Assembly (NCBI GenBank): GCA_963755335.1 | Contig: CAVWJW010000004.1 | Location: 434,001 to 498,000, forward strand | DNA length: 64,000 bases | Source of the DNA: UBA10649 sp963755335 | GTDB lineage: Bacteria > Actinomycetota > Actinomycetes > S36-B12 | Direction of reading: 5' to 3' | Part shown: positions 19,620 to 27,578 of the stretch, one piece after another | Position numbering within the stretch: the first letter of the stretch is position 1 | Layout of the letters: every line of letters begins with the position of its first letter | Made by a program: the position numbers and the translations under genes | Notes under the pieces: model-generated | Databases searched by the model: none | Told to the model about the DNA's origin: nothing | The model's input: the letters and a program-made list of their open reading frames with translations, nothing else

Positions 19620-20165
19620 GTGCGGGTGCTGGTCGTCGTGGAGAGCATGTTCGGCAACACCTACCGTGTCGGCGCGTCGGTCGTCGAAGGCCTGCGTGAC
19701 GTCCACCCTTCGGTGACCGCCTACGTTGTCCGCGTCAACGACGTCCTGGCCGCCGATGTCGCCGACGCCGACCTGCTGGTCGTCGGAGCGCCGACGCATT
19801 GGCGCGGCATACCCTCTCAGCGGACGCAGCACGAGTACCTCAGCGAGGCCGGCTTGGCGGCAGGCGTGACCCGAATTGGGACACCGATCGACCCCTCAGC
19901 CGCCCCGACGCGGATGCGTGACTGGCTGGGGACCCTTCCCCCGGTGGAGGCCGACCGCGCCGCGGCGTTCGACACCCGCCTGGCGCGGCCGTTCGCGGGC
20001 GGCGCGGCGCCTCGGCTGGCGGGTCGGCTCGCCCGTCTGGGCTACACCCTGACCGGGGAGCCCACTGGATTCTTCGTGATCGGGATGGAAGGACCGCTGC
20101 GTCCAGGTGAACTGGATCGAGCGCAGGACTGGGGCTATGAACTGCTCTCGCCCCTGCTCGCCTGA
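19620..20165 (+). CDS. Flavodoxin-domain protein (copy 1)
   Basis: This protein of 181 residues begins MRVLVVVESMFGNTYRVG. The ESMFGNT loop is the FMN phosphate-binding P-loop of flavodoxins. Next comes DADLLVVGAPTHWRGIPS, a second FMN-contacting loop with Thr-His-Trp, and the C-terminal part ends TGEPTGFFVIGMEGPLRPGE. GGAGG at 19607-19611 favours the GTG at 19620. It is probably a cytoplasmic electron carrier or quinone-reductase-like protein. The paralogue at 39941 has Ser in place of Trp in that loop. Confidence 0.88.
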   Translation: MRVLVVVESMFGNTYRVGASVVEGLRDVHPSVTAYVVRVNDVLAADVADADLLVVGAPTHWRGIPSQRTQHEYLSEAGLAAGVTRIGTPIDPSAAPTRMRDWLGTLPPVEADRAAAFDTRLARPFAGGAAPRLAGRLARLGYTLTGEPTGFFVIGMEGPLRPGELDRAQDWGYELLSPLLA

Positions 20166-20494
20166 CCGCGCCCGCTCGAGTCCTCCTTCGACCCAAAAGG
20201 CGTCCCCTCGGCGCATCCCAAAATCGAGGTGAATGTCCAGACGCGATGTCGACCCTTCATGGAGCCGGGCCAATAGAGATCGTGTAGATCGACCGTGCTG
20301 GAGTGTTACCGACGCACGGGTTCTCGGATTCGGTGCGTGGAGTATGTGTGGGTCTCAATCAGGAGCCCGATGTCAGGGCTTCGCGCACCGCGAAGGAACT
20401 CCCGGTGAGCGGCGGGGAGGTGACACTTCGCATGTGATCCTGTGCGTCCCCGTCAGGCAGGTCGACGACTTCTTGAGCGGCGGTCGTCCTCGGT
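20166..20494. other. Gene-free stretch
   Basis: Nothing convincing is seen between the flavodoxin stop and the TetR stop. The stretch could hold terminators for these converging genes, but no strong hairpin was noticed. Confidence 0.4.
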
Positions 20495-21088
20495 TCAGTC
20501 GTGTGCGGCTGCCGCGCTGAAGAAGAAGTCGAGCATGTCTCGCAGTGGCGCCGGGTCGCGTGATAACCGGCTGCGCAGTGCCGCGCCTTCCCAGCAGTCG
20601 ACGAGGCGCCGAGCGAGGGCTTGGGGGTCGGTGCCGTCGGGCAGCTGTCCGTCGGCAACCGCGTCGGTCAACGCCTCGGCGAGCCGTCGGCCGATGAGGG
20701 TGAAGCACTCGTCGATCCGTTCGGCGAACAAGGGGTTGACGCCGGAGAGTTCCTGTCCGAGGCCGCCGATAAGGCAGCCCAGGTAGCCTTCGTGTGCGTA
20801 ACCGTCGATGACCAGGGTGAAGAAGCCACGCACGCGATCGACTGGGCCGCGGCTCGTGTCTGCGAGGCTGGCATCGAGCGCAGCATGAACTCCCGTCATG
20901 TACGAGTCGAGGACCTGAAGCGCGAAGTCTTCCTTGTCTCGGAAGTGATGGTAGAACGAGCCTTTCGGCGCCTTCGCGGCATCTAGGACGGCTTGAACTC
21001 CGACACCGTGGTAGCCCCGCTCCAGGAAGAGGAGCAGCCCGGCATCGATCAGTCGTTGCCGCGTTGCCGGCCCAGGGTCCTTATCCAC
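20495..21088 (-). CDS. TetR/AcrR-family regulator
   Basis: This protein of 197 residues has the helix-turn-helix ATRQRLIDAGLLLFLERGYH, VGVQAVLDAAKAPKGSFYHH. Its C-terminal domain (GYLGCLIGGLGQELSG) resembles the AcuR/TetR_C_6 type. Its GTG start overlaps the last 8 bases of the cupin gene, so the two are translationally coupled. Two GGTCTAGACC palindromes lie just upstream of the cupin gene, consistent with autoregulation of this two-gene operon. Confidence 0.9.
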   Translation of the reverse strand: MDKDPGPATRQRLIDAGLLLFLERGYHGVGVQAVLDAAKAPKGSFYHHFRDKEDFALQVLDSYMTGVHAALDASLADTSRGPVDRVRGFFTLVIDGYAHEGYLGCLIGGLGQELSGVNPLFAERIDECFTLIGRRLAEALTDAVADGQLPDGTDPQALARRLVDCWEGAALRSRLSRDPAPLRDMLDFFFSAAAAHD

Positions 21089-21467
21089 TCACCTTGTTTA
21101 GCATGTGCGCGATCACGGCACTGTGCTCCTCCTGCGGGGAGAACATCACGATCTCGGCGTTCTCGACGACTCGCACATTGTGACCGGCTGGCCAGTAGAA
21201 CAAGTCGCCCTCGCGAACCGTCTCCTCAACGCCCGCGGTGTTCGTGGTGGTCAGGGCACCTGCGAGCACGTAGCCCCAGTGGGGGCACTGGCAGGAATCT
21301 CCATCCAGTCCGGCGAACAGCGGCGTGGTGTCGACACCTGCGTCCAGGCTGAAGTACTCGCAGCTGATGCCGCCCAGGTCCCCCGCGGTTCCAAAGTCCT
21401 TGTGCTGGCGCACAGTCGCGCCCGGGATCGCCATCTGCACCTCGACATCCGTCTTGCTGATCCGCAT
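21081..21467 (-). CDS. Cupin-domain protein
   Basis: This protein of 128 residues is a small single-cupin protein. It has the two cupin motifs around CQCPHWGYVLAGALTTT and GDLFYWPAGHNVRVVENAEI. The usual metal histidines are only partly present (PHWG, AGHNV). It may be a sensor or an isomerase/dioxygenase-type enzyme. It is the first gene of an operon with the TetR regulator and starts 19 bases from the operator. GGGGAGATGCG precedes the ATG. Confidence 0.82.
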   Translation of the reverse strand: MRISKTDVEVQMAIPGATVRQHKDFGTAGDLGGISCEYFSLDAGVDTTPLFAGLDGDSCQCPHWGYVLAGALTTTNTAGVEETVREGDLFYWPAGHNVRVVENAEIVMFSPQEEHSAVIAHMLNKVSG

Positions 21468-21485
21468 CGCATCTCCCCACGCCAG

Positions 21486-21520
21486 GGTCTAGACCATATG
21501 GTCTAGACCGAAAGGTCTAG
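21486..21520. promoter_or_regulatory. Putative TetR operator upstream of cupin-tetR
   Basis: Two perfect 10-bp palindromes GGTCTAGACC are separated by ATAT, forming a 24-bp palindrome at 21486-21509. A third half GGTCTAG is at 21514-21520. The position directly upstream of the cupin start is typical of a TetR operator. Confidence 0.75.
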
Positions 21521-21688
21521 TGAAACGTTGCCAGAGAGTGTTGTCAAGACATGCCTGCCTTCCGGCCTCGGCGACGGGCAGCGCCGACCGCGTGATCCGC
21601 GCGCGCCACATCGAAGGCGGCGCGCGCTATCCAGCAGCCCAGCTGTTCGGCATCATGTATCGGTGCCAACCGATGTGGAGGTGACCGA

Positions 21689-21808
21689 ATGGCGATCGTC
21701 GTCGGTGGATTCAGGAGAGCCCACGGAGCCGTCAACTTCGTCGACATCGTGACGCCCACGCAGATCACCGCGGACTACTTCGGGGAGATCGAGCTGGCTT
21801 CCCGGTAG
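21689..21808 (+). CDS. Short open frame with good ribosome site, unknown
   Basis: This frame of 39 residues (MAIVVGGFRRAHGAVNFVDI...) has GGAGGTG 5 bases before the ATG. The length and lack of family recognition make it uncertain. It may be the 5' remnant of a longer gene cut by recombination. Confidence 0.35.
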   Translation: MAIVVGGFRRAHGAVNFVDIVTPTQITADYFGEIELASR

Positions 21809-22017
21809 GTAGTTCCTGCGCGGAGCGTACGACCACCGCACGTGGCGATCCGTCATGCCCGCTTCGCCTTCACCGTGCCGAGAAGTCGTTGCAATCGAAC
21901 AGGTTTCGGGCCTATCGGCCTATTGACAAAGGGGTCTAACTTCGGACCATTGACGGAGGCGCCGACTTGATTGGGCCCGTCGAGCGGCGTCGCCACTCCT
22001 CCTTGAATGGAGTCGAC

Positions 22018-23028
22018 ATGCGTCGAACACGAAGAATCGTGTTGGTGGCCGGGCTGTTCGCGATGACCACACCGGCGGTTGCGAACGCGACACCGGACAC
22101 GAGCCCGACGCCGGTCCTCCTCGCCTCGGGACTGACCGGGGCGACGGGAAGCACCATCGGGCCGGACGAGGCCCTGTACGTGCCGGCCGGCCGGCTCGGC
22201 ACCATCACCCGCGTCGACCCCGAGACCGGCGCGACGTCGACGTACCTGAGCGGGCTCCCCATCCCGAATCCGGCGGCCCCGACCGGCGGTGCAATGGACG
22301 TGGCGTTCATCGGCAACACCGCCTACGTGCTGGTGACGCTGATCGGCGCCGACACCGCGAGCCCGTCACCGGTGGGCCTGTACCGACGTGACAGCGCCAC
22401 GACGTTCACCGAGATCGCCGACATCGGGACGTACTCGCGGACCCATCCCCCCACCGGCCAGCCTCCCTTCGCCTATGGACGGCTGACAGGAGTGCAGTTC
22501 GCGCTGCAGCCCGTGGCCGGGGGATTCCTGGTCACCGACGGGCACCTCAACCGGGTCCTGCGAGTGGGCCTGGACGGCACCATCGGCGACGTCATCAGTT
22601 TCGGGAACATCGTCCCCACCGGCCTTGCCATGTCCCGCAACACCGTCTACATGGCACAAGCAGGACCCGTCCCGCACGACCCATCCACGGGCAAGGTGGT
22701 CTCGTTCAACGTGAACGGTGGCCCCGCGAAGGACGTGGCGTCGGGGTTCAGCCTCATCGTCGACGTGGAAGTAGGCCCCGAGGGCCAGCTGTTCGCACTG
22801 TCCCAAGGGGACTCCCCGGGCAACGTCCCGGCAGCCTCCCCCGCCCTGCCCGACAGCGGGGAACTGCTGCGGGTCAACAAGGACGGCACCTTCACGACCG
22901 TCGTCGGAACGCTCGACCTGCCGACGTCGCTGGAGTTCATCGGCGAGACCGCGTTCGTGACCACCCTCAACGGCGACGTCCTGAGGATCGAACACGTACG
23001 GGGCGGGCAGCAAGGCCACGACCACTGA
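22018..23028 (+). CDS. ScyD/ScyE-family secreted beta-propeller protein
   Basis: This protein of 336 residues starts MRRTRRIVLVAGLFAMTTPA with cleavage near NATP. The mature protein has repeated propeller blades (DEALYVPAGRLGTITRVDPE, GGFLVTDGHLNRVLRVGLDG, GLAMSRNTVYMAQ, GELLRVNKDGTFTTVVG). It matches the ScyD/ScyE family, named after scytonemin biosynthesis genes but widespread as exported propellers of unknown role. The ATG at 22018 has GGAG upstream. A long inverted repeat follows at 23086, probably its terminator. Confidence 0.85.
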   Translation: MRRTRRIVLVAGLFAMTTPAVANATPDTSPTPVLLASGLTGATGSTIGPDEALYVPAGRLGTITRVDPETGATSTYLSGLPIPNPAAPTGGAMDVAFIGNTAYVLVTLIGADTASPSPVGLYRRDSATTFTEIADIGTYSRTHPPTGQPPFAYGRLTGVQFALQPVAGGFLVTDGHLNRVLRVGLDGTIGDVISFGNIVPTGLAMSRNTVYMAQAGPVPHDPSTGKVVSFNVNGGPAKDVASGFSLIVDVEVGPEGQLFALSQGDSPGNVPAASPALPDSGELLRVNKDGTFTTVVGTLDLPTSLEFIGETAFVTTLNGDVLRIEHVRGGQQGHDH

Positions 23029-23355
23029 CCCCCCCGGGCGGCGCAGACTGCCGTGCCCGAGATGGGAACCCCTAGTTGGGCTGGTCGAGTCACCGGGCGG
23101 CAAGGAACGGGATTCAGCCCGTCCTTGCCCGCTCGGTGACTCGGACCGACAGAGACCGGATCAGTTGGTTGTGCAGGCGCCAAGGACGTCAGTCACGGGA
23201 CGTCCTGGGGTTAATGACTAAGAGAGGACACCTGATGGCAACTTGACGAAAGCCAACATGGCGGCGCCCCACGAGACGCGATACCCCGAGCACACACTTA
23301 CGCGAGGATGGTTGCCGCCGCTTGCCGCAACCTATGAGGCGCGGCCAGCCCATGT
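23029..23355. other. Intergenic region with one long hairpin
   Basis: Apart from the inverted repeat at 23086-23143, no gene or motif is seen. Confidence 0.4.
23086..23143. terminator. Long imperfect inverted repeat, probable terminator
   Basis: The arms begin CGAGTCACCGGGCGG on the left and end CGCTCGGTGACTCG on the right. They pair over about 25 bp with one or two bulges around a short loop. It lies 58 bp after the ScyD-like stop. No T-run follows, so rho-independent function is only likely, and it could be another kind of inverted repeat. Confidence 0.5.
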
Positions 23356-23853
23356 CTATCGTGGACGTGGTCGCTTGGGGATCCATCGCGGGACCTCAGC
23401 CGCGTACCGCTCATAGGCGGAGCCGTATCGGGACCGAAGGGTTGGCTCCTCATACCTTCTGACAAACGCAGCCGTGATCGCGGCGACGACCACCGCATAT
23501 AGAAGAAGCCACAGGCTTGCGAACAGAAGCGACTGGCCAATGATGATCGCGACGACCGCGACGTACATGGGATTGCGCACCCACCGATACGACCCCGTGC
23601 AGACAAGGGTGTCCGTAGGGGCGACAGGAGCCGGCGTGCCCTGCCCTTGTTCCGCGAATCGGGCGAACTCGACGATCAGTAGCCCGACGCCGCCGGCGAC
23701 CACCATCATCCCCAGGGCGGTGAGGACTGCCCCGGGGATGGCCGTAGGCGTCCGGTGCCATCCGGTGATGAGCCACGGCCCGATCCCGGCCACGGTTCCG
23801 GGGGCGAGCACGAGAAAGGTGGCAGAGCCAAGGGCCGCACTTGTTCGGCGCAT
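23356..23853 (-). CDS. ICMT-family methyltransferase membrane protein
   Basis: This protein of 165 residues has four membrane segments and the superfamily signature CTGSYRWVRNPMYVAVVAII, followed by YEEPTLRSRYGSAYERYAAE with the conserved EE pair. It is divergent from a TetR gene across a 57-bp region containing a 37-bp perfect inverted repeat. Its expression is therefore probably repressed by that TetR. The substrate is unknown. Confidence 0.87.
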   Translation of the reverse strand: MRRTSAALGSATFLVLAPGTVAGIGPWLITGWHRTPTAIPGAVLTALGMMVVAGGVGLLIVEFARFAEQGQGTPAPVAPTDTLVCTGSYRWVRNPMYVAVVAIIIGQSLLFASLWLLLYAVVVAAITAAFVRRYEEPTLRSRYGSAYERYAAEVPRWIPKRPRPR

Positions 23854-23870
23854 CGGACCTCCACCTCCGA

Positions 23871-23907
23871 CGTACGCTACCGTATGTTATCCATACGGTA
23901 GCGTACG
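23871..23907. promoter_or_regulatory. Perfect 16-bp inverted repeat, putative TetR operator
   Basis: The arms are CGTACGCTACCGTATG and its exact reverse complement, separated by TTATC. The repeat fills the gap between the divergent ICMT and tetR starts (23853 and 23911), so binding would block both promoters. Confidence 0.8.
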
Positions 23908-23910
23908 GTC

Positions 23911-24546
23911 GTGGTGTCGACAAGGGGTTCTCAGCCGGTGCGGCTCGATCGCGCGGCCTGGACGGAAGCGGCCCTGGAAGCTCTCTCGCGGGGCGGAGTT
24001 CCGGACGTGGCGGTGGAGCCGATCGCCGCACGCCTAGGCGCCACGAAAGGGAGCTTTTACCACCACTTCCGCAACCGTCGCGAGCTGCTCCAGGCGGCGC
24101 TGGAACTCTGGGAGAGCCGCCACACCCTTCAGGTGAACGCGATGGTCGGGCAGGTAGCGGACACCCCACGGGCACAACTGGCCGTCCTGGCCAGGACAGC
24201 GGTGCGCATGGCGGAGGACGACCCGATCGGCTTCCGACTGCTCCCCAGCGCTGCCGATCCACTCGTCGCGCCCGTGGTGACTCGGGTCACCGGTCAGCGC
24301 CTTGACTTCCTCACGGAGTTGTACCGGCGTAGCGGGCACGGCGCGCACCGGGCTCGCCAACTGGCGCAGCTCACGTACAGCCTCTACCTGGGACACATGC
24401 AAATGATCTACACGACGCCGGATGTCCTTCCGCAATCGTCCGTCGCTCGGCGTGAATACCTTGAACTAGTCCTCGACACCCTGGCCAACGCAGCGCCCGC
24501 CCGGGCAGCTGATTCAAAGAGGCCTGCCCGGCGGAAGACCCGTTGA
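23911..24546 (+). CDS. TetR/AcrR-family regulator
   Basis: This protein of 211 residues has the helix-turn-helix LDRAAWTEAALEALSRGG, VAVEPIAARLGATKGSFYHH, followed by a helical domain and a basic tail (SKRPARRKTR). The GTG at 23911 lies 3 bp from the inverted repeat, so the transcript may be leaderless or repressed by direct promoter occlusion. It is the divergent partner of the ICMT-family gene. Confidence 0.88.
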   Translation: MVSTRGSQPVRLDRAAWTEAALEALSRGGVPDVAVEPIAARLGATKGSFYHHFRNRRELLQAALELWESRHTLQVNAMVGQVADTPRAQLAVLARTAVRMAEDDPIGFRLLPSAADPLVAPVVTRVTGQRLDFLTELYRRSGHGAHRARQLAQLTYSLYLGHMQMIYTTPDVLPQSSVARREYLELVLDTLANAAPARAADSKRPARRKTR

Positions 24547-24808
24547 GCTTTCGAATGGGACTAGCGCAGGAGTTTGCGCCGAAGCGACGACCTGCGGATC
24601 GCCGGACCTACCCAGTCGGGTCAAGGTCGGCTGGAAATGCGGTCATCTGAGGCCGCTCAGAAGACGGCGTTGGAAGTGCGCTCATGCGGTCATCGCTTCA
24701 GCGCCCCGAGGATGACCCAAGCGGGCCGGAGCCTTTGGTGTCTATCTGGCCAACAAAGACGACCCGACCAACGGTTCACGCCGAAGCCTTCCAGGATGCC
24801 AAAGGCCG

Positions 24809-24931
24809 TCACTGAGTCGGTGGGTTCGACGATCTGTAATGCGGAGCACCGTTGCCTCGCGTCACGTCGTACCAGTCGTGCACGCCGATACGACAACGAA
24901 TGGACTTGCGCGCCGGGAACGGGTCAGCCAC
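24809..24931 (-). pseudogene. Truncated CxxGxHxW zinc-ribbon protein
   Basis: From the GTG at 24931 the frame reads ADPFPARKSIRCRIGVHDWYDVTRGNGAP (positions 2-30) and then runs into unrelated sequence. The second Cys pair expected for this family is lost. The related fragment at 48219-48422 breaks after the same residue, which marks a shared recombination boundary at about 24843. Confidence 0.5.
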
Positions 24932-25800
24932 GTCGCATCCTCGTACTTGCATTTGAACTCGACCGGTGGTCCCTGAAGGCCGTTGACGACGAAACTCCGG
25001 CTCTTCTGGACTCCCCTCGCGGACGCCGCAGTCGAGAATGCCACGGCTCCCAGGGACGTCGGGTGAATGGGGCGCCGTCATGTGAGGGCTGCGGCCATTC
25101 CCGCCTGATCGGCATGGATAGACCAGCACTCGACGGCCCGACCGTCACGGAAGTGAAACACCAGGACCTCGCCACTGGCGAAAGGCGTGGGCTTGTCCCA
25201 GCGATCGGTGAGCAGAACGACGACGTGATCGTCGTCGGCGAGGATGGCATGGACGTCCTGCTGGAAGGTGCCCTCGGTCACCTCAGCCACCTTGCCGAAG
25301 AAGCCGTAAACGGCCTCCCGGCCGCGGTATTCACCCGACAGGGCGCTTGTGCCGGCTACCCGCCAGACGATGTCCTCGCCCAGGATCCCACCCACGGTCT
25401 CCAGGTCGCCGGCGGCGAATGCCTGGAAGGCGGTCACAATCAGTTCAGCATCACGGTGCATGGCGGTCTCCTCGAGTGATCGATGCGAGCGGCAGTGAGG
25501 TCTTAGTCCTCGTCGCCCGGTGGTGAAGGGCGCGGCTGGGGGCCGCAGCCGCGGCGAACACGGCATCGGCAACCAATACCCGGGCTTGGGCAATTAAGTC
25601 ATGCCTTCGTCAAAGGTTCCCGAAGAATCCTGGGTGTGGCCGGTGGATCACTCATCGCGATACCGATTCACGGATCGATCGCACCGGCGCGTGCCGCGGA
25701 AACGCCGGGCCGACAAGTTGAGGACAAGCCATGTCGTCCCCCTCTCAATTGGGACAAAAGGTACGCTTCTGATGCAGAGATTTCTAGGCGCCAGGCTGCC
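24843..25800. repeat. 0.95-kb diverged repeat, copy 1 (zinc-ribbon fragment, NTF2-like gene, flank)
   Basis: This segment corresponds to 48332-49290. It contains the truncated zinc ribbon, the NTF2-like gene and about 165 bp of non-coding flank (25636-25800). It ends close to the left edge of att module copy 5. Divergence is moderate, including amino-acid changes that keep protein features. Confidence 0.75.
25078..25461 (-). CDS. NTF2/SnoaL-like fold protein (copy 1)
   Basis: This protein of 127 residues has the cone-shaped NTF2-like fold signature: DAELIVTAFQAFAAGDLETV, IVWRVAGTSALSGEYRGREA, VHAILADDDHVVVLL and VLVFHFRDGRAVECWSIHAD. Related proteins are polyketide cyclases, epoxide hydrolases or small-molecule binding proteins; the substrate is not predicted. 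AGGAG lies 7 bases before the ATG at 25461. The paralogue at 48570 differs at a few positions. Confidence 0.85.
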   Translation of the reverse strand: MHRDAELIVTAFQAFAAGDLETVGGILGEDIVWRVAGTSALSGEYRGREAVYGFFGKVAEVTEGTFQQDVHAILADDDHVVVLLTDRWDKPTPFASGEVLVFHFRDGRAVECWSIHADQAGMAAALT

Positions 25801-25838
25801 TGGATTCGGCCACACGCACCCGCTGAGAACGCTGGCCC
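25462..25838. other. Non-coding flank, repeated at 49128-49290
   Basis: Within it, 25636-25800 is repeated before the MTase cassette (both copies contain CTCAATTGGGACAAAAGGTA). No gene is supported. It may be promoter or cassette-end sequence. Confidence 0.45.
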
Positions 25839-26168
25839 TTGACCTTCCGATCTTTGCCGCCAAAGCACGATTGTTCGTGCCGACTGTGATGCCAGTACAC
25901 GATCCCGGAATTCGACCTCAAACACGAAAGGGCAGCGCTCCTTTCCGAGTATATGAGTCTGGATTGGGAACGCGCGAAAGTGATTGCGCTGCAACAACTT
26001 TCGAACGTCGGCGTATGTGAGCAGAGTGCCGTTGACCTGCCGATCTTCAGCCGACCCCGATCGATTCTCGGCCCTCACAAAGTCATTGGTAATCAACAAC
26101 TATTGGCGTGCCGGCGACTCACAGGAGCCAGCGAGAGCCAGCAAGTCAGGGCAGACATCAGGGCAGAT
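25839..26168. repeat. att-type module copy 5
   Basis: The outer core TTGACCTTCCGATCTT is at 25839 and the inner core TTGACCTGCCGATCTTCAG at 26032-26050 (193 bp apart). The AAAGGGCAGCG arm is at 25927, the hairpin at 25975-26003 (CGAAAGTG...AACTTTCG), and AGGGCAG repeats at 26148 and 26160. This is the best-preserved interior module, with both arms complete. Confidence 0.85.
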
Positions 26169-26271
26169 ATGTTGCACCGTCGCTCTCACGGCGTCCCGCA
26201 TCCGGAGCAGGTTGAACTCCATCCGTACGTACGGGGTGCGCCGCGACGGCGAGAGATCGACAATCGACGCC

Positions 26272-26913
26272 TCATACGGACCCGCGACGGCGCTTGCCGG
26301 ACTTGCCGGCGACGAGGCGGGCGTTGACCGCGCTTCGGACGATATCGATGATCTGGGGGTCATCGTGAAGGAGATACGCGATGTCAGCTCCCGTCAGCAT
26401 CGTGCCCAGCTCGACGGCGAGGCGGACCGGATCAGACCCGGCGGGCAGTTCAGCACCGTCCGCGGCCCTGCGTGCTTGGTCCGTGAGCAGCGCGATCCAC
26501 GCATCGTGTTCGGCAGCGATCAGGTCACGCACGAGCCCGGGGCGGCTGCCGACCTCGGCCGCGACGCTCGCGAAGAAGCAGCCTCCCGGATAGTCGCGTC
26601 GTTCGACGTGGTCCAGGTAGGCCAGGCAGAGGGTACGCAGTTGGGGGAGCCCGGGAGGGGCCGTCAACGCGGGCTGCACCACCTGTTGCACGAACACTGA
26701 TCGGGCATGCCCGATGACGGCGCGCTGCAGTTCCTCTTTCGACCCGAAGAGGCCGAAGACCCCGCTCTTGCTCATCCCCGTGGCGGTGGCGAGCCCGGCC
26801 ATCGAGAGGCCGTCGATTCCTTCCACCGTGGCGAGGGCGGCCGCAGCCTCAAGGATCGCCTCGCGCGACCGATCCCCATCCGTGCGAGATGGTCGTCCGG
26901 GAGTGTTCGGCAC
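26272..26913 (-). CDS. TetR/AcrR-family regulator (copy 2)
   Basis: This protein of 213 residues has the same protein sequence as the regulator at 4926. The helix-turn-helix is in the first 60 residues, with a Gly/Lys/Arg-rich C-terminal end. It is the first gene inside the att right arm. It is divergent from osmC copy 2 with an inverted operator between them. Confidence 0.9.
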   Translation of the reverse strand: MPNTPGRPSRTDGDRSREAILEAAAALATVEGIDGLSMAGLATATGMSKSGVFGLFGSKEELQRAVIGHARSVFVQQVVQPALTAPPGLPQLRTLCLAYLDHVERRDYPGGCFFASVAAEVGSRPGLVRDLIAAEHDAWIALLTDQARRAADGAELPAGSDPVRLAVELGTMLTGADIAYLLHDDPQIIDIVRSAVNARLVAGKSGKRRRGSV

Positions 26914-26921
26914 CTAGACAA

Positions 26922-26974
26922 ATTAGCACGCACGAGCGTACGGTCTACTTGTCCGCACGATCGTGCCAACTAAT
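26922..26974. promoter_or_regulatory. Putative TetR operator between tetR and osmC (copy 2)
   Basis: Inverted 21-base half-sites at 26922-26942 and 26954-26974, the latter containing GCACGATCGTGC. Sequence and position are the same as in copy 1. Confidence 0.6.
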
Positions 26975-26986
26975 GAAGGGCGTTCG

Positions 26987-27526
26987 ATGTCCCCCTCGAC
27001 TGCGCCAGCCCGTGAAAGACAAGCCCCTCTCCGCAAGGCCTACGTGAACGATCCCTCGTTGGCCATCACCACCAAGCACGTGGTGTCTCGGCAGACGGAC
27101 GACACCGACACCTGGCACGGCGTCGTCGGCTCGCCGCAGTTTCCTGGCACGACCTGGAACTACGGGATCGATGCCAAGGTCGGCGGTGACGACGATCTGC
27201 CCAACCCTGGCCACCTGCTGTGCGCCGCACTCGCCGCGTGTCTGGAGAGCACCACGCGGGCGATGGCCGAGCACCTCGACATCGCCATCGCTGAGCTCGA
27301 AGTCGAGGTCGTCGGCGACGTCGACGCACGCGGCTGCCTGGCCATCGACCCAGCCGTCCGATCCGGCTTCCGCCACATCGACGTGGACGTACGCCTCCGA
27401 GCCGCCCCGGGCACCGATCCCACCAGGCTGCGAAAGCTATTCGTCCTCGTGGAGGAACTCTGCGTCACCCTGGATACCCTCCGCACGGGAGTGCCTATAG
27501 ACGTGCTCACCAAAGCGAGCACGTAG
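26987..27526 (+). CDS. OsmC/Ohr-family protein (copy 2)
   Basis: This protein of 179 residues is identical to copy 1 except Glu for Asp in the segment AIAELEVEVVGDV. It keeps the helix cysteine (LLCAALAACLE) and the second cysteine (VEELCVTL). The role is probably detoxification of organic hydroperoxides or a related thiol chemistry under TetR control. Confidence 0.88.
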   Translation: MSPSTAPARERQAPLRKAYVNDPSLAITTKHVVSRQTDDTDTWHGVVGSPQFPGTTWNYGIDAKVGGDDDLPNPGHLLCAALAACLESTTRAMAEHLDIAIAELEVEVVGDVDARGCLAIDPAVRSGFRHIDVDVRLRAAPGTDPTRLRKLFVLVEELCVTLDTLRTGVPIDVLTKAST

Positions 27527-27578
27527 CCAGCCGAGGTCAAGGTGTCGGCACCGTGAACGAGGTGGCCTTCGGCCGGGG

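Larger units (their letters stand above)
18790..20175. repeat. 1.38-kb diverged direct repeat, copy 1 (Cys-rich protein + flavodoxin)
   Basis: This segment matches 39114-40492 with scattered substitutions, roughly mid-90s percent identity by eye. It contains the Cys-rich gene and the flavodoxin gene in the same order. The two copies have diverged far more than the TetR/OsmC repeat, so they are older. Confidence 0.85.
26040..27560. repeat. 1.52-kb direct repeat, copy 2 (TetR/OsmC)
   Basis: Nearly identical to 4694-6214. Here the cassette continues intact into the HxlR regulator and methyltransferase, so this copy is the fuller version. Confidence 0.9.

Noticed and set aside
24547..24842. Fragment reading FGVYLANKDDPTNGS on the plus strand
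   Set aside because: It is short, with no start and no recognised family; not enough to call a gene.
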